Below, piece after piece: positions 42,947-51,768 of a DNA stretch of 64,000 bases (position 1 is its first letter; every line of letters starts with the position of its first letter). The notes beneath the pieces are model-generated. The model searched no databases. It saw only the letters and a list, made by a program, of their open reading frames with translations, and had not been told where the DNA came from. A program made the position numbers and the translations under genes. Source of the DNA: Streptomyces odontomachi (lineage in GTDB: Bacteria; Actinomycetota; Actinomycetes; Streptomycetales; Streptomycetaceae); contig NZ_JAMJWG010000001.1 of NCBI RefSeq assembly GCF_024435355.1, forward strand, positions 558,001-622,000, given 5' to 3'.

Positions 42947-44280
42947 GCCACGCCCCTCTCCGCACCCGTGTCCGTACCCTTCGCGGCCGGCACCGCGCCG
43001 TGCGCCCGGGCCGCGCCGACCAAGGCCGCCCCCGTGATCTCCCCGGCCACCGCCGACGCCGCGACCGTGCCCGCCGACGCCAGGTACACGGCCGCCTCCG
43101 TGCTGCCGTTGCGGCCGGGAAAGTTCCTGGAGTGGGTGCAGACCATCGCTTCGCCCGCGGCCATCGCGCCCATGTTGATCGCCTGGTTGGAGCCGGTGGA
43201 CGGGGGGAACCAGGTCGCGCCCGCCTCGTGCAGCGAGGCCACCAGACCCTCGCGTACGGCCTCGGCGAACACCTCGCGACTGGACGGCACGATGTTCAGG
43301 CGGGTGTGCGGATGGACGCGCCGGCCCCGCAGCACCTCGGCCGCCTCCCGGATGTCCTCGATGCGCCCGCCGCCGTGCCCGCCGAGTTCGGCCCAGCCGA
43401 CCGGGGTCCCGGCGACGTCCGTGACCGGCTTGGTGTTCCCGACCGTCGGCGGGCAGGCCACCTGCGGTACGACGGCGCCGACGTCGTACCGCAGCACCGT
43501 CGCAGCGTCCTGGGCACCGTCACCGCGCGGCAGCTCGCCGGCGAAGCCGCCGGACGGCCCACCGGGCAGCGTGCGGACGAACGCCGCGGTGACCTCGTCC
43601 GGTTCGACGTACGCGCACTTGGCGCCCAGGTCGACGCAGAGCAGCGGGAACAGCCAGCGGTCCCAGAAGGACGCCTGCTTGACGTAGGGGCCCGCGAACT
43701 CCAGCGCCCGGTAGTTCAGCGCGCCCTCACCGATCTGCGCGACCAGCCACAGCGCGACGTCGCGCGCCGTGGTGCCGGGCCGCGGCGTCCCGTGCAGCTC
43801 GATGCGGACCGTCTCGGGGACCCGGAACCACGCCTTCCCGTGCGGCAGCACGGTCCCCGCGTGCGAGTCGTTGCCGAGCGCCACCGCGAGCGTCCCGAGC
43901 GCCCCGTGTACCGGGGTGTGACTGTCCGAGCCGACGACGATCATGCCCGGCCGGACGTACCCGCCGCGCACCGCCGCGTGGTGCAGGTTGCCGTTGCCGC
44001 AGTCCAGCAGGGTGATGCCGTGCTTGCGTGCCCATGCGCGGTTGGCTTCGAGGATCTGCGCCTGGCGTTCGGTGGGCGGTGAGAAGTGGTGGTCGAAGAC
44101 CATCACCGCACGCTCCGGGTCGGGGATGGGACGGCCGATGCGCCTCTCGTACACCTCGGAGGTGAGATAGCCGCTGAGGTCGTGCATCAGCAGCCGGTCC
44201 ACCTGCGCGATGACGATCTCACCGGGCTCGACCGAGGCCCGGCCGCTGGCCCGGGCGAGGATCTTCTCCACGAGGTTCAT
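42943..44280 (-). CDS. Aconitase-family large subunit lacking Fe-S ligands (LeuC-like 1)
   Basis: 445 residues. It aligns through the family: VMVFDHHFSPPT, IVVGSDSHTPVHGALGTLAVALG, and RNFPGRNGSTEAAVYLAS near the end. The three cluster cysteines are missing. Where GSCTNSRIEDL is expected the chain reads GGHGGGRIEDI (300-310), and where GCSMC is expected it reads STGSN (361-365). A [4Fe-4S] dehydratase mechanism is therefore excluded unless other ligands are recruited. It overlaps both its small subunit and the canonical paralogue next to it, so the two complexes are made together. Confidence 0.82.
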   Translation of the reverse strand: MNLVEKILARASGRASVEPGEIVIAQVDRLLMHDLSGYLTSEVYERRIGRPIPDPERAVMVFDHHFSPPTERQAQILEANRAWARKHGITLLDCGNGNLHHAAVRGGYVRPGMIVVGSDSHTPVHGALGTLAVALGNDSHAGTVLPHGKAWFRVPETVRIELHGTPRPGTTARDVALWLVAQIGEGALNYRALEFAGPYVKQASFWDRWLFPLLCVDLGAKCAYVEPDEVTAAFVRTLPGGPSGGFAGELPRGDGAQDAATVLRYDVGAVVPQVACPPTVGNTKPVTDVAGTPVGWAELGGHGGGRIEDIREAAEVLRGRRVHPHTRLNIVPSSREVFAEAVREGLVASLHEAGATWFPPSTGSNQAINMGAMAAGEAMVCTHSRNFPGRNGSTEAAVYLASAGTVAASAVAGEITGAALVGAARAHGAVPAAKGTDTGAERGVA

Positions 44281-45626
44281 GACCCGTCTCCTTCGGTGCG
44301 GCCGGCACCGGCCGCCGCGGCCACCCGAGATGTGCGCGTCTCGGCCAGCACCTCGGCGGGGTTGGTGATCACCCCGCGGATCGCGGAGGCCGCCGCGGTG
44401 GCCGGACTGCCCAGGAAGATCTTCGACTGGTAACTGCCCATCCGACCCTGGAAGTTGCGGTTCGCGGTGGACAGCGTGGCCTCGCCGTCGGCCATGGCGC
44501 CGCCGTTGCCCGCGCAGGCCCCGCAGCCGGCGTTGGTGATCATGGCGCCGGCGTCGATGAGGGTGGCAAGGACGCCGGTCGCCGACGCCTTGGCCATGAC
44601 CGCGCTGGAGGCGGGGGTGACCACGAGCCGTACGCCCCGTGCGACCCGGTGCCCGGCCAGCACCTCGGCGGCGATGGCGAGGTCGTCGTACTTGGCGTTG
44701 GCACACGACCCGATGAACACCTGGTCGAGCCTGGTGCCGCTGACCTCGTCGACGGCGACGACGTTGTCCACCGTGTGCGGGACCGCGATCTGCGGGGTGA
44801 GCGCCGAGCAGTCCAGGCGCACCACGTCACGGTAGGCGGCGCCCGCATCGGGCAGCAGCACCTCGTAGCCGTCGGCCGGGACGCCCGCCTCGTCGTGCAG
44901 ATAGGCCCGGGTGATCGCGTCGGGCGCCACGTAGGCGTTCTTGGCGCCCATCTCCATCGCCAGGTTGCAGAACGTCATGCGTTCCGACACCGACCGGGAG
45001 GTGACGTACGAGCCGCCGAACTCGGCCGAGCAGTAGGTCAGCCCGTCGGCGCCCAGGTCGCCGATGAGCTTCAGCATCACGTCCTTCGCGTACGAGCCCA
45101 CCGGCAGCGCCCCGTCGACCTCGATGCGCACGGACTCGGGCACCTTGACCCACAGCTTCCCGGTCACCCAGGCCGCGGTGATCTCGCTGAAGCCGACTCC
45201 GGTGCCGAAGGCGCCCAGCGCGCCGTAGATGGTGGAGTGCGAATCGGTGCCGATGATGAACTGACCCGGCCTGACCAGGCCGTTCTCCATCAGCACGATA
45301 TGCGCGATGCCGGCCTGCACGTCGAAGAAGTTCGTGATGCCCATCCGCTCGGCGAACGTCCGGCAGAGCTGGTGGTCGGCCGCGGTCTTGGCGTTCATGG
45401 CCGGCGAGATGTGGTCCATGACCATGGCGACCCGGTCGCGGTCGTAGAGCCGGTCGACGCCCATGCGCTCCAGCGTGCGGATGCACCGCCAGCTCGCGGT
45501 GTGGCTCATGTAGAGGTCGGGGTAGGCGTCGACGATCTGCCCGGGGGCGAGGTCGTGCTCGCCGGACGCGCGCTCTATCGCCTTCTGGGCGAACGTCCTG
45601 GGGGCCTCTGTCGGCTCGGTGCTCAT
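44277..45626 (-). CDS. Aconitase-family hydro-lyase large subunit, canonical (LeuC-like 2)
   Basis: 449 residues; ATG 45626. The [4Fe-4S] ligands are intact: C308 in FIGSCAN and C368/C371 in GCGAC. Substrate and fold motifs VMDHISPAMNAKTAADHQ, GTDSHSTIYGALGAFGTGVG and TANRNFQGRMGS are present. It belongs to the 3-isopropylmalate/homoaconitate/dimethylmalate dehydratase group, not to long-chain aconitases. With the LeuD-like 2 protein it should reversibly dehydrate a hydroxy-di- or tricarboxylate. It is not in a leucine operon, so a catabolic substrate is likely. Confidence 0.9.
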   Translation of the reverse strand: MSTEPTEAPRTFAQKAIERASGEHDLAPGQIVDAYPDLYMSHTASWRCIRTLERMGVDRLYDRDRVAMVMDHISPAMNAKTAADHQLCRTFAERMGITNFFDVQAGIAHIVLMENGLVRPGQFIIGTDSHSTIYGALGAFGTGVGFSEITAAWVTGKLWVKVPESVRIEVDGALPVGSYAKDVMLKLIGDLGADGLTYCSAEFGGSYVTSRSVSERMTFCNLAMEMGAKNAYVAPDAITRAYLHDEAGVPADGYEVLLPDAGAAYRDVVRLDCSALTPQIAVPHTVDNVVAVDEVSGTRLDQVFIGSCANAKYDDLAIAAEVLAGHRVARGVRLVVTPASSAVMAKASATGVLATLIDAGAMITNAGCGACAGNGGAMADGEATLSTANRNFQGRMGSYQSKIFLGSPATAAASAIRGVITNPAEVLAETRTSRVAAAAGAGRTEGDGS

Positions 45627-46180
45627 CGTGCCGTGCCTTCCTCTGCGGCGTCGGCCTGCTGGAAGCTGCGCATCAGATGGGGGATCAGGCCGCCGTCCTC
45701 GAGGATGTCCCGCAGGCCTTGCGGATACGGGGCGAAGGTGAAGGTGCCGCCCGCGGTCTCGACGGTGCCGGCGTCGTAGTCCACCCACATCTCGCCCGCC
45801 GGCTCGCCCTCGCCCGCGGCGGCGCCCAGCGCCTGGACGGCCCCGGGACATTCGACGGCCACCAGGCCGGTGTTGATCGCGTTGCGGAAGAAGACCCGCG
45901 AGAACGAGACGGCGACCACGGCCTTGACGCCGGCACCGATCAGGCAGCTCGCGGCCTGCTCGCGGGCGCTGCCGCAGCCGAAGTTGCGCCCGGCGACCAC
46001 GACCCGGCTGGCGCGGAGGCGTCGCTGCACCTCGGGGCCGAGCGGTTCGAAGGCGTGCTCGGCGAGTTCCGCCGGGTCGATGCTGACGAGGTAGCGGCCG
46101 GGGATGACGACGTCGGTGTTGACGTCGTCGCCGAAGACGATGGTGGTGCCGCCCACGCGGTGTGGGCTGTCGGATTGCAT
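45623..46180 (-). CDS. Aconitase-family hydro-lyase small subunit, canonical (LeuD-like 2)
   Basis: 185 residues; ATG 46180 chosen because it starts the conserved domain (IVFGDDVNTDVVIPGRYL). The substrate loop GRNFGCGSAREQAASCL is the normal GxNFGxGSxREHA pattern, unlike its divergent paralogue at 42362. It overlaps LeuC-like 2 by 4 nt. 61 nt separate it from the cyclodeaminase-like gene upstream; no separate promoter is obvious there. Confidence 0.9.
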   Translation of the reverse strand: MQSDSPHRVGGTTIVFGDDVNTDVVIPGRYLVSIDPAELAEHAFEPLGPEVQRRLRASRVVVAGRNFGCGSAREQAASCLIGAGVKAVVAVSFSRVFFRNAINTGLVAVECPGAVQALGAAAGEGEPAGEMWVDYDAGTVETAGGTFTFAPYPQGLRDILEDGGLIPHLMRSFQQADAAEEGTAR

Positions 46181-46241
46181 GACGGGTGTGCCTCTCTGCC
46201 GGACGGGCCCGAAGGGCGGTGGGACGGTGTGCACGGCGCTC

Positions 46242-47321
46242 TCACGGACTCGTCGACTCCAGGAACCAGTCCGTCGGCACCTCGTGGCCGAGCCCGCGCT
46301 GCTCCGCCAGCCGGAGCGCCCGTGCGCACACGGCCGCGAACTGCACGCCCATGCCCGTGTTGTTGGCGAACACGGTGATGTCCTCGGGCGAGCGGCGCCC
46401 CGGCGCGGCGCCGATCAGCACCTCGCCCAGTTCGCGGATCTCGTCGAAGGCCATCCGGCCGCGTTCGACGGGGCCGAGGATGTCGTACTGCTTGTCGTGG
46501 TGGACCTGCTCGCGGGAGAGCACGGTGATGCGGTCCGCCCGGTCGAAGGTGGTGTCGTCGAGCTCCCGGCGGGTGGCGGTGCCGTCGGGTGAGGTGATGG
46601 CCGTGACATGGGTGCCGGGCTCCAGCCAGGCCCCGTCGAAGCAGGGCTCCATGGTCGCCGTCGCACACGTGACGATGGCGCAGCCCGTGACCGCGTCCCG
46701 CGGGTGGTCCACGGCGACGATGCGGCGGCCGGTGCGTTCGCTCCAGGTCTTGGCGAAGGTCTCACGGTGCTCGGAGGTGGGGCTGTACACCCGCACCTCC
46801 TCGATGCCCGGGCGGACCAGCAGCAGCGTCTCCAGGTGCGCCTCGGCCTGCCAGCCGGAGCCGAACATGCCGGCCACCGTGGCGTCCTCGCGGGACAGCT
46901 CCCGGATGCCGAGCGCGGAGGTGGCACCGACCCGCATCTTCTGGATGTAGCTGTCGTGCAGGATCGCCAGCGGTTCCAGGGTGGTCAGGCTGTACAGGGT
47001 GACCAGGCCGACGAAGCGTCCGCCCGGCGCGGCCGGGACGAGACGGCGGCGCTGTACCCCGCTCGGCAGGGTCTCCACGCCCGCCAGGTCGGACGTGATG
47101 CGCAGCGCCCACACCCCGCTGGAGACGTTGCCGCCCTCCTGCGACTTGAAGCGGTAGCAGAAGCCGGGGTACCTCTCGTCCTCGACCGGGAAGTAGGTGT
47201 GGTTGCGGGGGCGGTTGGCGCCCAGGCCGCGGGTCAGCTCGCCGTAAGCGGTCTGGAGGGTGTCCAGGCACTCTTCGGCGGTCAGCACCTGCTGAATGTC
47301 GTCGTTGGACAGAATCCTCAC
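46242..47321 (-). CDS. Ornithine cyclodeaminase / mu-crystallin family enzyme
   Basis: 359 residues; GTG start overlapping the M24 gene. It has the Rossmann motif GMFGSGWQAEAHLE and the family segments SYIQKMRVGATSALGIRELS and NNTGMGVQFAAV. Members reduce imines or oxidise amino/N-substituted amino acids with NAD(P), or cyclodeaminate ornithine. EutC of ectoine degradation is a homologue that also sits beside an M24 hydrolase. Its role here is probably conversion of an amino-acid intermediate released by the M24 proteins; the substrate is unknown. Confidence 0.83.
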   Translation of the reverse strand: MRILSNDDIQQVLTAEECLDTLQTAYGELTRGLGANRPRNHTYFPVEDERYPGFCYRFKSQEGGNVSSGVWALRITSDLAGVETLPSGVQRRRLVPAAPGGRFVGLVTLYSLTTLEPLAILHDSYIQKMRVGATSALGIRELSREDATVAGMFGSGWQAEAHLETLLLVRPGIEEVRVYSPTSEHRETFAKTWSERTGRRIVAVDHPRDAVTGCAIVTCATATMEPCFDGAWLEPGTHVTAITSPDGTATRRELDDTTFDRADRITVLSREQVHHDKQYDILGPVERGRMAFDEIRELGEVLIGAAPGRRSPEDITVFANNTGMGVQFAAVCARALRLAEQRGLGHEVPTDWFLESTSP

Positions 47322-48541
47322 TGCGTGGACCTCCCGCCGGGCGCTGCCGCCCTGTTGGTGCTCTGCTCGTGCCGGTCGTTCTCGTCGTGCTGCTCGTGCT
47401 GGTGGGAACCGTCGTCGCCGAGTGCCCCGGTGCCGCAGCCGCGGGTGAGGGGCCGGGCGCCCTGCGCGGTGACGAACACGGTGTCGGCGAGCGCCGCGTA
47501 GCCGCCGCCCGGCAACAGCGCGTCGACGGTGACGGCCACGGCGGAACCTGCCCGCAAGGGGGTGCCGGCGGGCCGTACGCGGTACTCGCCGCCGGATGCC
47601 AGATCCGTCTGGTCCACCCAGCCGACCTGGGCGTTCGAACCCTCCGGCAAGCGGTCGAGCGCGGGACGCGCGGCTGCTTCCAGGTCGGCGTCGCAGGCAC
47701 CCTCGCGTGCCGCGGCCAACGCCGCCTCATGTGCCTCGCCCAGCGCGGCGGCCCAGCCGGACCCGGCCGCGCCCGCCAGCCGGGCGGCGTGCACCCACAG
47801 CGTGCGGTACTGCCCGGTGACCTGCACGCACTCCACGCCGTCCAGGCCGTGGGCGGTGTGCACCTGGACGTCGAGGAAGCCGGCGCCCCGTACGAGGCGC
47901 TCCACCGTGGCGACCCGGTCCCGCCCGCCGGGACCCTCTGCGGCTGCGGCGGGGGGGGGCGAGCCTTCGGTGCCGGCCGGGGCGGCATCCTCGACCGCCG
48001 CGTCCACGGCCCGGCCCACGACCCGCCCCGCCTCCGCCAGCAGCGCACGCTCGGCCGCCGAGGGCACCGCGCGCTGCTCCCGCACCCAGGAGGGCAGTTC
48101 GCGCACCTGCCAGCCGGGCAGTGCGGCACGTAGTTCGGCGACGACGGACGCGGGCCACAGGGGCGCGTCGATCAGGCCGAGCGTGCCCGGCTCGCCGCCG
48201 CCGGGCAGTTCCGCCGCGGCCTTGGCGGCGAGCGCACCGAACTGCTTGCCGCTGGCGATCCGGGTCACCGTCGACACCCGCCGCATCCACGGGTGCACCC
48301 GCGGCGAGAGCTTGGTGAGGAACACCGGCTCCCCGGTGGCCGGGACGGCGAGCACCCCCTCGTTCCAGTAGATGCACAGGTTGGTGAGGTAGGCGATGTC
48401 GTCGGAGGCGAAGACGTCCCCGTAGACCAGCGCCAGGTCCACACGCTCTTCGGCCAGGCGACGTTGCAGGTCGGCGACCCGCTGGCGCCATTCGTCCACC
48501 GGCACCTCGGCCGGGTCGAGTACGACGAGTCCACGCTTCAT
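47318..48541 (-). CDS. M24-fold (creatinase/Xaa-Pro peptidase-like) protein A, metal ligands lost
   Basis: 407 residues, ATGA overlap with M24 protein B. The N-terminal creatinase-like domain is recognisable (ERVDLALVYGDVFASDDIAYLTN). In the pita-bread domain the usual Asp-Asp, His, Glu and Glu metal ligands are absent: the last segment reads LADTVFVT where IEDTVLVT is normal, and no GHGIG His segment exists. A C-terminal tail rich in His/Asp/Glu (SHQHEQHDENDRHEQ) could bind metal. A run of nine C residues (47951-47959) encodes Pro-Pro-Pro. It is probably a partner of protein B. Confidence 0.75.
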   Translation of the reverse strand: MKRGLVVLDPAEVPVDEWRQRVADLQRRLAEERVDLALVYGDVFASDDIAYLTNLCIYWNEGVLAVPATGEPVFLTKLSPRVHPWMRRVSTVTRIASGKQFGALAAKAAAELPGGGEPGTLGLIDAPLWPASVVAELRAALPGWQVRELPSWVREQRAVPSAAERALLAEAGRVVGRAVDAAVEDAAPAGTEGSPPPAAAAEGPGGRDRVATVERLVRGAGFLDVQVHTAHGLDGVECVQVTGQYRTLWVHAARLAGAAGSGWAAALGEAHEAALAAAREGACDADLEAAARPALDRLPEGSNAQVGWVDQTDLASGGEYRVRPAGTPLRAGSAVAVTVDALLPGGGYAALADTVFVTAQGARPLTRGCGTGALGDDGSHQHEQHDENDRHEQSTNRAAAPGGRSTQ

Positions 48542-49773
48542 GCCGCGGCCTCCTTCCCCGGGCGGCCGGTTCGGCCCTGCGCGCCCTCGGCCGAGTGGAA
48601 CAGCTTGCGTTCCGTGCTGATCAGCACCTCGGGACCGTCCTTGGTGACGCGTACCGGATCGCCCAGTACGTGGTAGCCGGCGATCGGCGTGTAGGTGTTC
48701 GGGTGGATGATGAAGACGGCGTTCTCGGGGAGCACGGTCTCGTTGCCCTCGATGATCGGCGTCTCGTCCAGGTGCAGCCCGTGGCCGTGGCCGCGTACCC
48801 GGGTGTACGTGCTGGTGCAGTACTCGCCGTAGCCGTGCCGGCGGAAGACGTCGTTCTGGGCCTTGGCGACGTCGTGCGCGGTGACGCCGGGCCGGGTGGC
48901 CGCCATGCCGGCCTCCACGGACTCGTTGAAGAGGTCGAAGGACCTGCGTTGCGCGTCGCTGGGCGGGCCGACCACCGCCGAGCGGCAGATCTGCAACCAG
49001 TAGCCGGCCATCTGCGGTGTCAGCTCGGTGCGCACCATGTCACCCGCCTCCAGGGAGCGCGGGGTGGGCGCCGTCATGCCGCGCACCTCGTCGCCACCGG
49101 AGGCGATCAGCATGAAGTTGTCCTCGGCGCCGAGCCGTTTGATCTCGGCCTCCACCTCGGCGACGATCCGGTACTCGGGCAGCCCCGGTTCGAGCACGTC
49201 GACGAAGGCCTGCCAGCCGGCCGCGCAGACGGCCGCGGTGCGCCGCATCCGGGCCAGCTCCCAGTCGCTCTTGACCAGCCGCACCCGGTCCATGAGGGCG
49301 GTCGCCGAGACGAACTCCGCACCCGGCAGGGCCCGCCGCAGTGCGTCGGCCAGCAGCCCGGGCAGCAGCTCGAGGTGTGCCACGCCGACCCGCCGGGGCC
49401 GCAGGTCACGCAGGGGATCGGTGAGCGCGGCGGGCTGCGGGGCGTCGAGCAGGGCGGTGCGGCCGACCCAGCCGGGCGCGGCCAGCGCCGGCAGGTCACT
49501 GCGGCGCGTGGAGAAGGCGCTGACCTCGGCGGCCGCGGAATCGGCGGGGAACAGGACGAACGACGCGGCTCCCGTCAGGCGTGCGTCGGTGAAGTACCGC
49601 ACGTTCTCCCTGCGCCAACCGGGCGCGAAGGCCAGCAGCGCGTCCAGACCCTCCTCCGCCATCGCGGCGCGCACCCGGCGATGGCGGAGATCACGCTCGG
49701 CGAGGTCGGCCGGGTCGAGGGAGGTGCCTGGGGCGGTGGACGTTTGTGGGGTGCGGGATGGGGTGGTGATCAT
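48538..49773 (-). CDS. M24-fold (creatinase/ectoine hydrolase-like) protein B
   Basis: 411 residues; ATG 49773 after GGAAGGTGAAGG. It has an N-terminal creatinase domain (DLRHRRVRAAMAEEGLDALLAF) and a C-terminal pita-bread domain. The catalytic His segment is kept (GHGHGLHLDE), but the distal metal-ligand positions are changed: FIIHPNTY for the usual FTIEPGIY, and HVLGDPVRVT for RIEDTVLVT. This resembles metal-independent creatinase and ectoine hydrolase rather than aminopeptidases. It likely hydrolyses a C-N bond in a small solute imported by the MFS carrier encoded 3 nt upstream. Confidence 0.8.
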   Translation of the reverse strand: MITTPSRTPQTSTAPGTSLDPADLAERDLRHRRVRAAMAEEGLDALLAFAPGWRRENVRYFTDARLTGAASFVLFPADSAAAEVSAFSTRRSDLPALAAPGWVGRTALLDAPQPAALTDPLRDLRPRRVGVAHLELLPGLLADALRRALPGAEFVSATALMDRVRLVKSDWELARMRRTAAVCAAGWQAFVDVLEPGLPEYRIVAEVEAEIKRLGAEDNFMLIASGGDEVRGMTAPTPRSLEAGDMVRTELTPQMAGYWLQICRSAVVGPPSDAQRRSFDLFNESVEAGMAATRPGVTAHDVAKAQNDVFRRHGYGEYCTSTYTRVRGHGHGLHLDETPIIEGNETVLPENAVFIIHPNTYTPIAGYHVLGDPVRVTKDGPEVLISTERKLFHSAEGAQGRTGRPGKEAAA

Positions 49774-49776
49774 CCT

Positions 49777-51339
49777 TCACCTTCCTGTTCCGGGTCGTAC
49801 GGGGTGGTGGCCATCGGCAGCGGTGTCGTTCGGCGCCGTGCCGCGTGCCGCGATGTGTGCCGTGATCTGCTCGACCGTCTTGCCGCGCGTCTCGAAGGTG
49901 GCGAGCAGCGCGGAGATCCCGGCGAGCACCGAGACACCGGCGAAGAGCACGAAGAAGACATAGCCGGGGGCGTGCGCGGCGAGGATCCAGCCGATGACCG
50001 TGGGAATGACGAGCCCGCCCGCCTTCTGCCAGGCCGCCGCCCAGCCGAGGCCCGTCGCGCGGTTCACCGTCGGATACAGCTCGCTCGCGTAGACGAAGAG
50101 GGTGCTGCCCGCGAGCCCGCTGCCGAAGAACGTGGCGCAGCAGCCCAGCACCACCACCGCACCCGTGGCGTCCGCCGCTCCCCACACCAGGCAGAACGCG
50201 CCGCTCACCAGGAACGAGACGCCGATGGTGATGCGCCGGCCGATCCGTCCTGCGATCTGCCCGGCGAGCAGCGCACCGGCCACACCGGTGGCGGTGATGA
50301 TCGCGGTGTAGGTGAGGCTGCCCAGCAGGCTGTTGCCGCGTTTCTCCAGGATCGAGGGGAGCCAGGTGGACAGGCCGTAGAGGAAGGCGCCAGCGCACAG
50401 CTCCATGAACCAGAGGGAGACGGTGAAGGCGGCGTAGCGCGGGCTGAGCAGGTTCAGGACGGAGCCGGCGGGGTTGCGGGCCGAGGCCTCTTCCTCCGGG
50501 AGCACGACGCCGGGTTCACCACGGCCGGACGGGGCCTTGGCCGGCCGATCGTCCTCGGCCGGGGTCGCGGTGGCCGTGTCCTTCGGCGCACCCGATCCGG
50601 CCGCACCCGATCCGGCCGCATCCGAGCCGGCGGCATCCGGTCCGGCCGCCAGCGATCCGACGATCTCCCGCGCCGCGTCGACGCGTCCGTGCCGCAGCAG
50701 ATAGCGCACCGACTCCGGCAGCACCGCCAGGATCAGCCCGCTGACCAGCACGGGGACCGTCCCCACGACGAACATCGCCCGCCATGACAGCGCCGGCACG
50801 AGCGCCGCACCGACCACGGCGGCCACCGGCAGCCCGATCAGCCACGCTCCGGTGGCGCTGGTGACCAGGGGAGCGCGGTGTCGATGGGGCACGAACTCCG
50901 TGATGTACGGCAGCACGATGGCGATCTCGGCGCCAAGGCCGATGCCTTGGCAGAACCGCGCCGCCATCAGCGACGAGTAGTCCCAGGAGAGCGCGGCGAG
51001 CACGGAGAACCCGCCGAAGACCAGCAGGCAGAACGCGAGCGGCACCTTGCGGCCGAACCGGTCGGAGACCGCCCCGGCGACGGCGGCACCGACGAGCATG
51101 CCACCGAAGAGCACGGAGCTGAGGTAGCCGGCCTGGTCGCTGGTCAGGTGGAAGTCCGGGATCACACCAGGGAGCACGACCCCGGTCAGATTGATGGTGA
51201 ATCCGTCCAGGAAGTGCCCGATCAGCGCCGTGCCGTAGATCACCGCATGGCGTCGGGTGAAGCGGGAGTGGTCGAGTCGGTGGAGTAGCTGGGCCGGTTG
51301 TGCGGTGGTCGTGCTGTCGGGCGCGCGGTCACGCGTCAT
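49777..51339 (-). CDS. MFS solute/acid:proton symporter (AAHS/sugar-porter type)
   Basis: 520 residues, 12 membrane segments with a long central loop rich in Ala/Gly/Ser/Asp. ATG 51339 lies 11 nt after AAGGAGG. Family motifs are GHFLDGFTINLTGVVLPGVIPDF, AGAVSDRFGRKVPLAF and CQGIGLGAEIAIVLPYI in the first half, and TLFVYASELYPTVNRATGLGW in the second. It resembles aromatic- or carboxylic-acid:H+ symporters. It is the first gene of the operon MFS - M24B - M24A - OCD - LeuD2 - LeuC2 - LeuC1 - LeuD1 and so likely imports the pathway substrate. Confidence 0.87.
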   Translation of the reverse strand: MTRDRAPDSTTTAQPAQLLHRLDHSRFTRRHAVIYGTALIGHFLDGFTINLTGVVLPGVIPDFHLTSDQAGYLSSVLFGGMLVGAAVAGAVSDRFGRKVPLAFCLLVFGGFSVLAALSWDYSSLMAARFCQGIGLGAEIAIVLPYITEFVPHRHRAPLVTSATGAWLIGLPVAAVVGAALVPALSWRAMFVVGTVPVLVSGLILAVLPESVRYLLRHGRVDAAREIVGSLAAGPDAAGSDAAGSGAAGSGAPKDTATATPAEDDRPAKAPSGRGEPGVVLPEEEASARNPAGSVLNLLSPRYAAFTVSLWFMELCAGAFLYGLSTWLPSILEKRGNSLLGSLTYTAIITATGVAGALLAGQIAGRIGRRITIGVSFLVSGAFCLVWGAADATGAVVVLGCCATFFGSGLAGSTLFVYASELYPTVNRATGLGWAAAWQKAGGLVIPTVIGWILAAHAPGYVFFVLFAGVSVLAGISALLATFETRGKTVEQITAHIAARGTAPNDTAADGHHPVRPGTGR

Positions 51340-51768
51340 GATCGATGCCACCTCCTTGTGGCTGACTCTGCGTCTCCCGGGCGGAAGTGAGGAGCGGGAG
51401 CGGGAGCGGCTGTACGGGACAGGGCGGCCCGTGCGTGGTGCCGCGGCGGTCCGTGCGTACGGGGCCCTGTCGGTGGCCCGGTGAGCACACGCGTCGCCTC
51501 GATCGGCGTTGCGCGGGGATCCGCGTGCCTGCGGGCGGGGCGTGCGCGGGTCTTGCCGGGCGCTCGGGGATCGGCCGGCCGCGTGGCAGTGTGTCGCCGG
51601 GCCGGAACGCGTCGCTCGCACTCGGGCGGCGAGCGATCGGGAGGGTGGAGCACCGGGTCGCCCACGGTGCTGCGGTGGTGCGGAGCTGCGGTGGTGTGGC
51701 GGTGTAGAGCTGCGGTGGTGTGGCGGTGGGCCGCCTGCTCACCCGTGGGGTGTGCGGCGGGCGACGTG
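51340..51768. other. 429-bp non-coding region between MFS and MarR genes
   Basis: No supported gene. It contains the promoter side of the eight-gene catabolic operon, a long-range inverted pair GACAGGGC / GCCCTGTC around 51417-51474, and a short direct repeat (annotated separately). No box like the MarR operators at 52398 and 52491 is seen here, so control of this operon by that MarR protein is not evident. Confidence 0.5.
51683..51728. repeat. 22-bp direct repeat, period 24
   Basis: GAGCTGCGGTGGTGTGGCGG plus TG occurs at 51683-51704 and again at 51707-51728, with a partial copy (GCTGCGGTGGTG) just before at 51669-51680. It is non-coding, about 40 bp beyond the MarR stop. Confidence 0.75.

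Noticed and set aside
39558..42965. A 1135-codon open frame on the minus strand opposite the isoamylase
   Set aside because: It is the antisense shadow of a clear GH13 enzyme with signal peptide and catalytic motifs; its translation is Arg/Gly/Val-rich without domains.
42943..45626. Calling the LeuC/LeuD-like genes the leucine biosynthetic isopropylmalate isomerase
   Set aside because: No leuA/leuB neighbours; two pairs, one lacking Fe-S ligands, lie inside a catabolic operon with a carrier and hydrolases.
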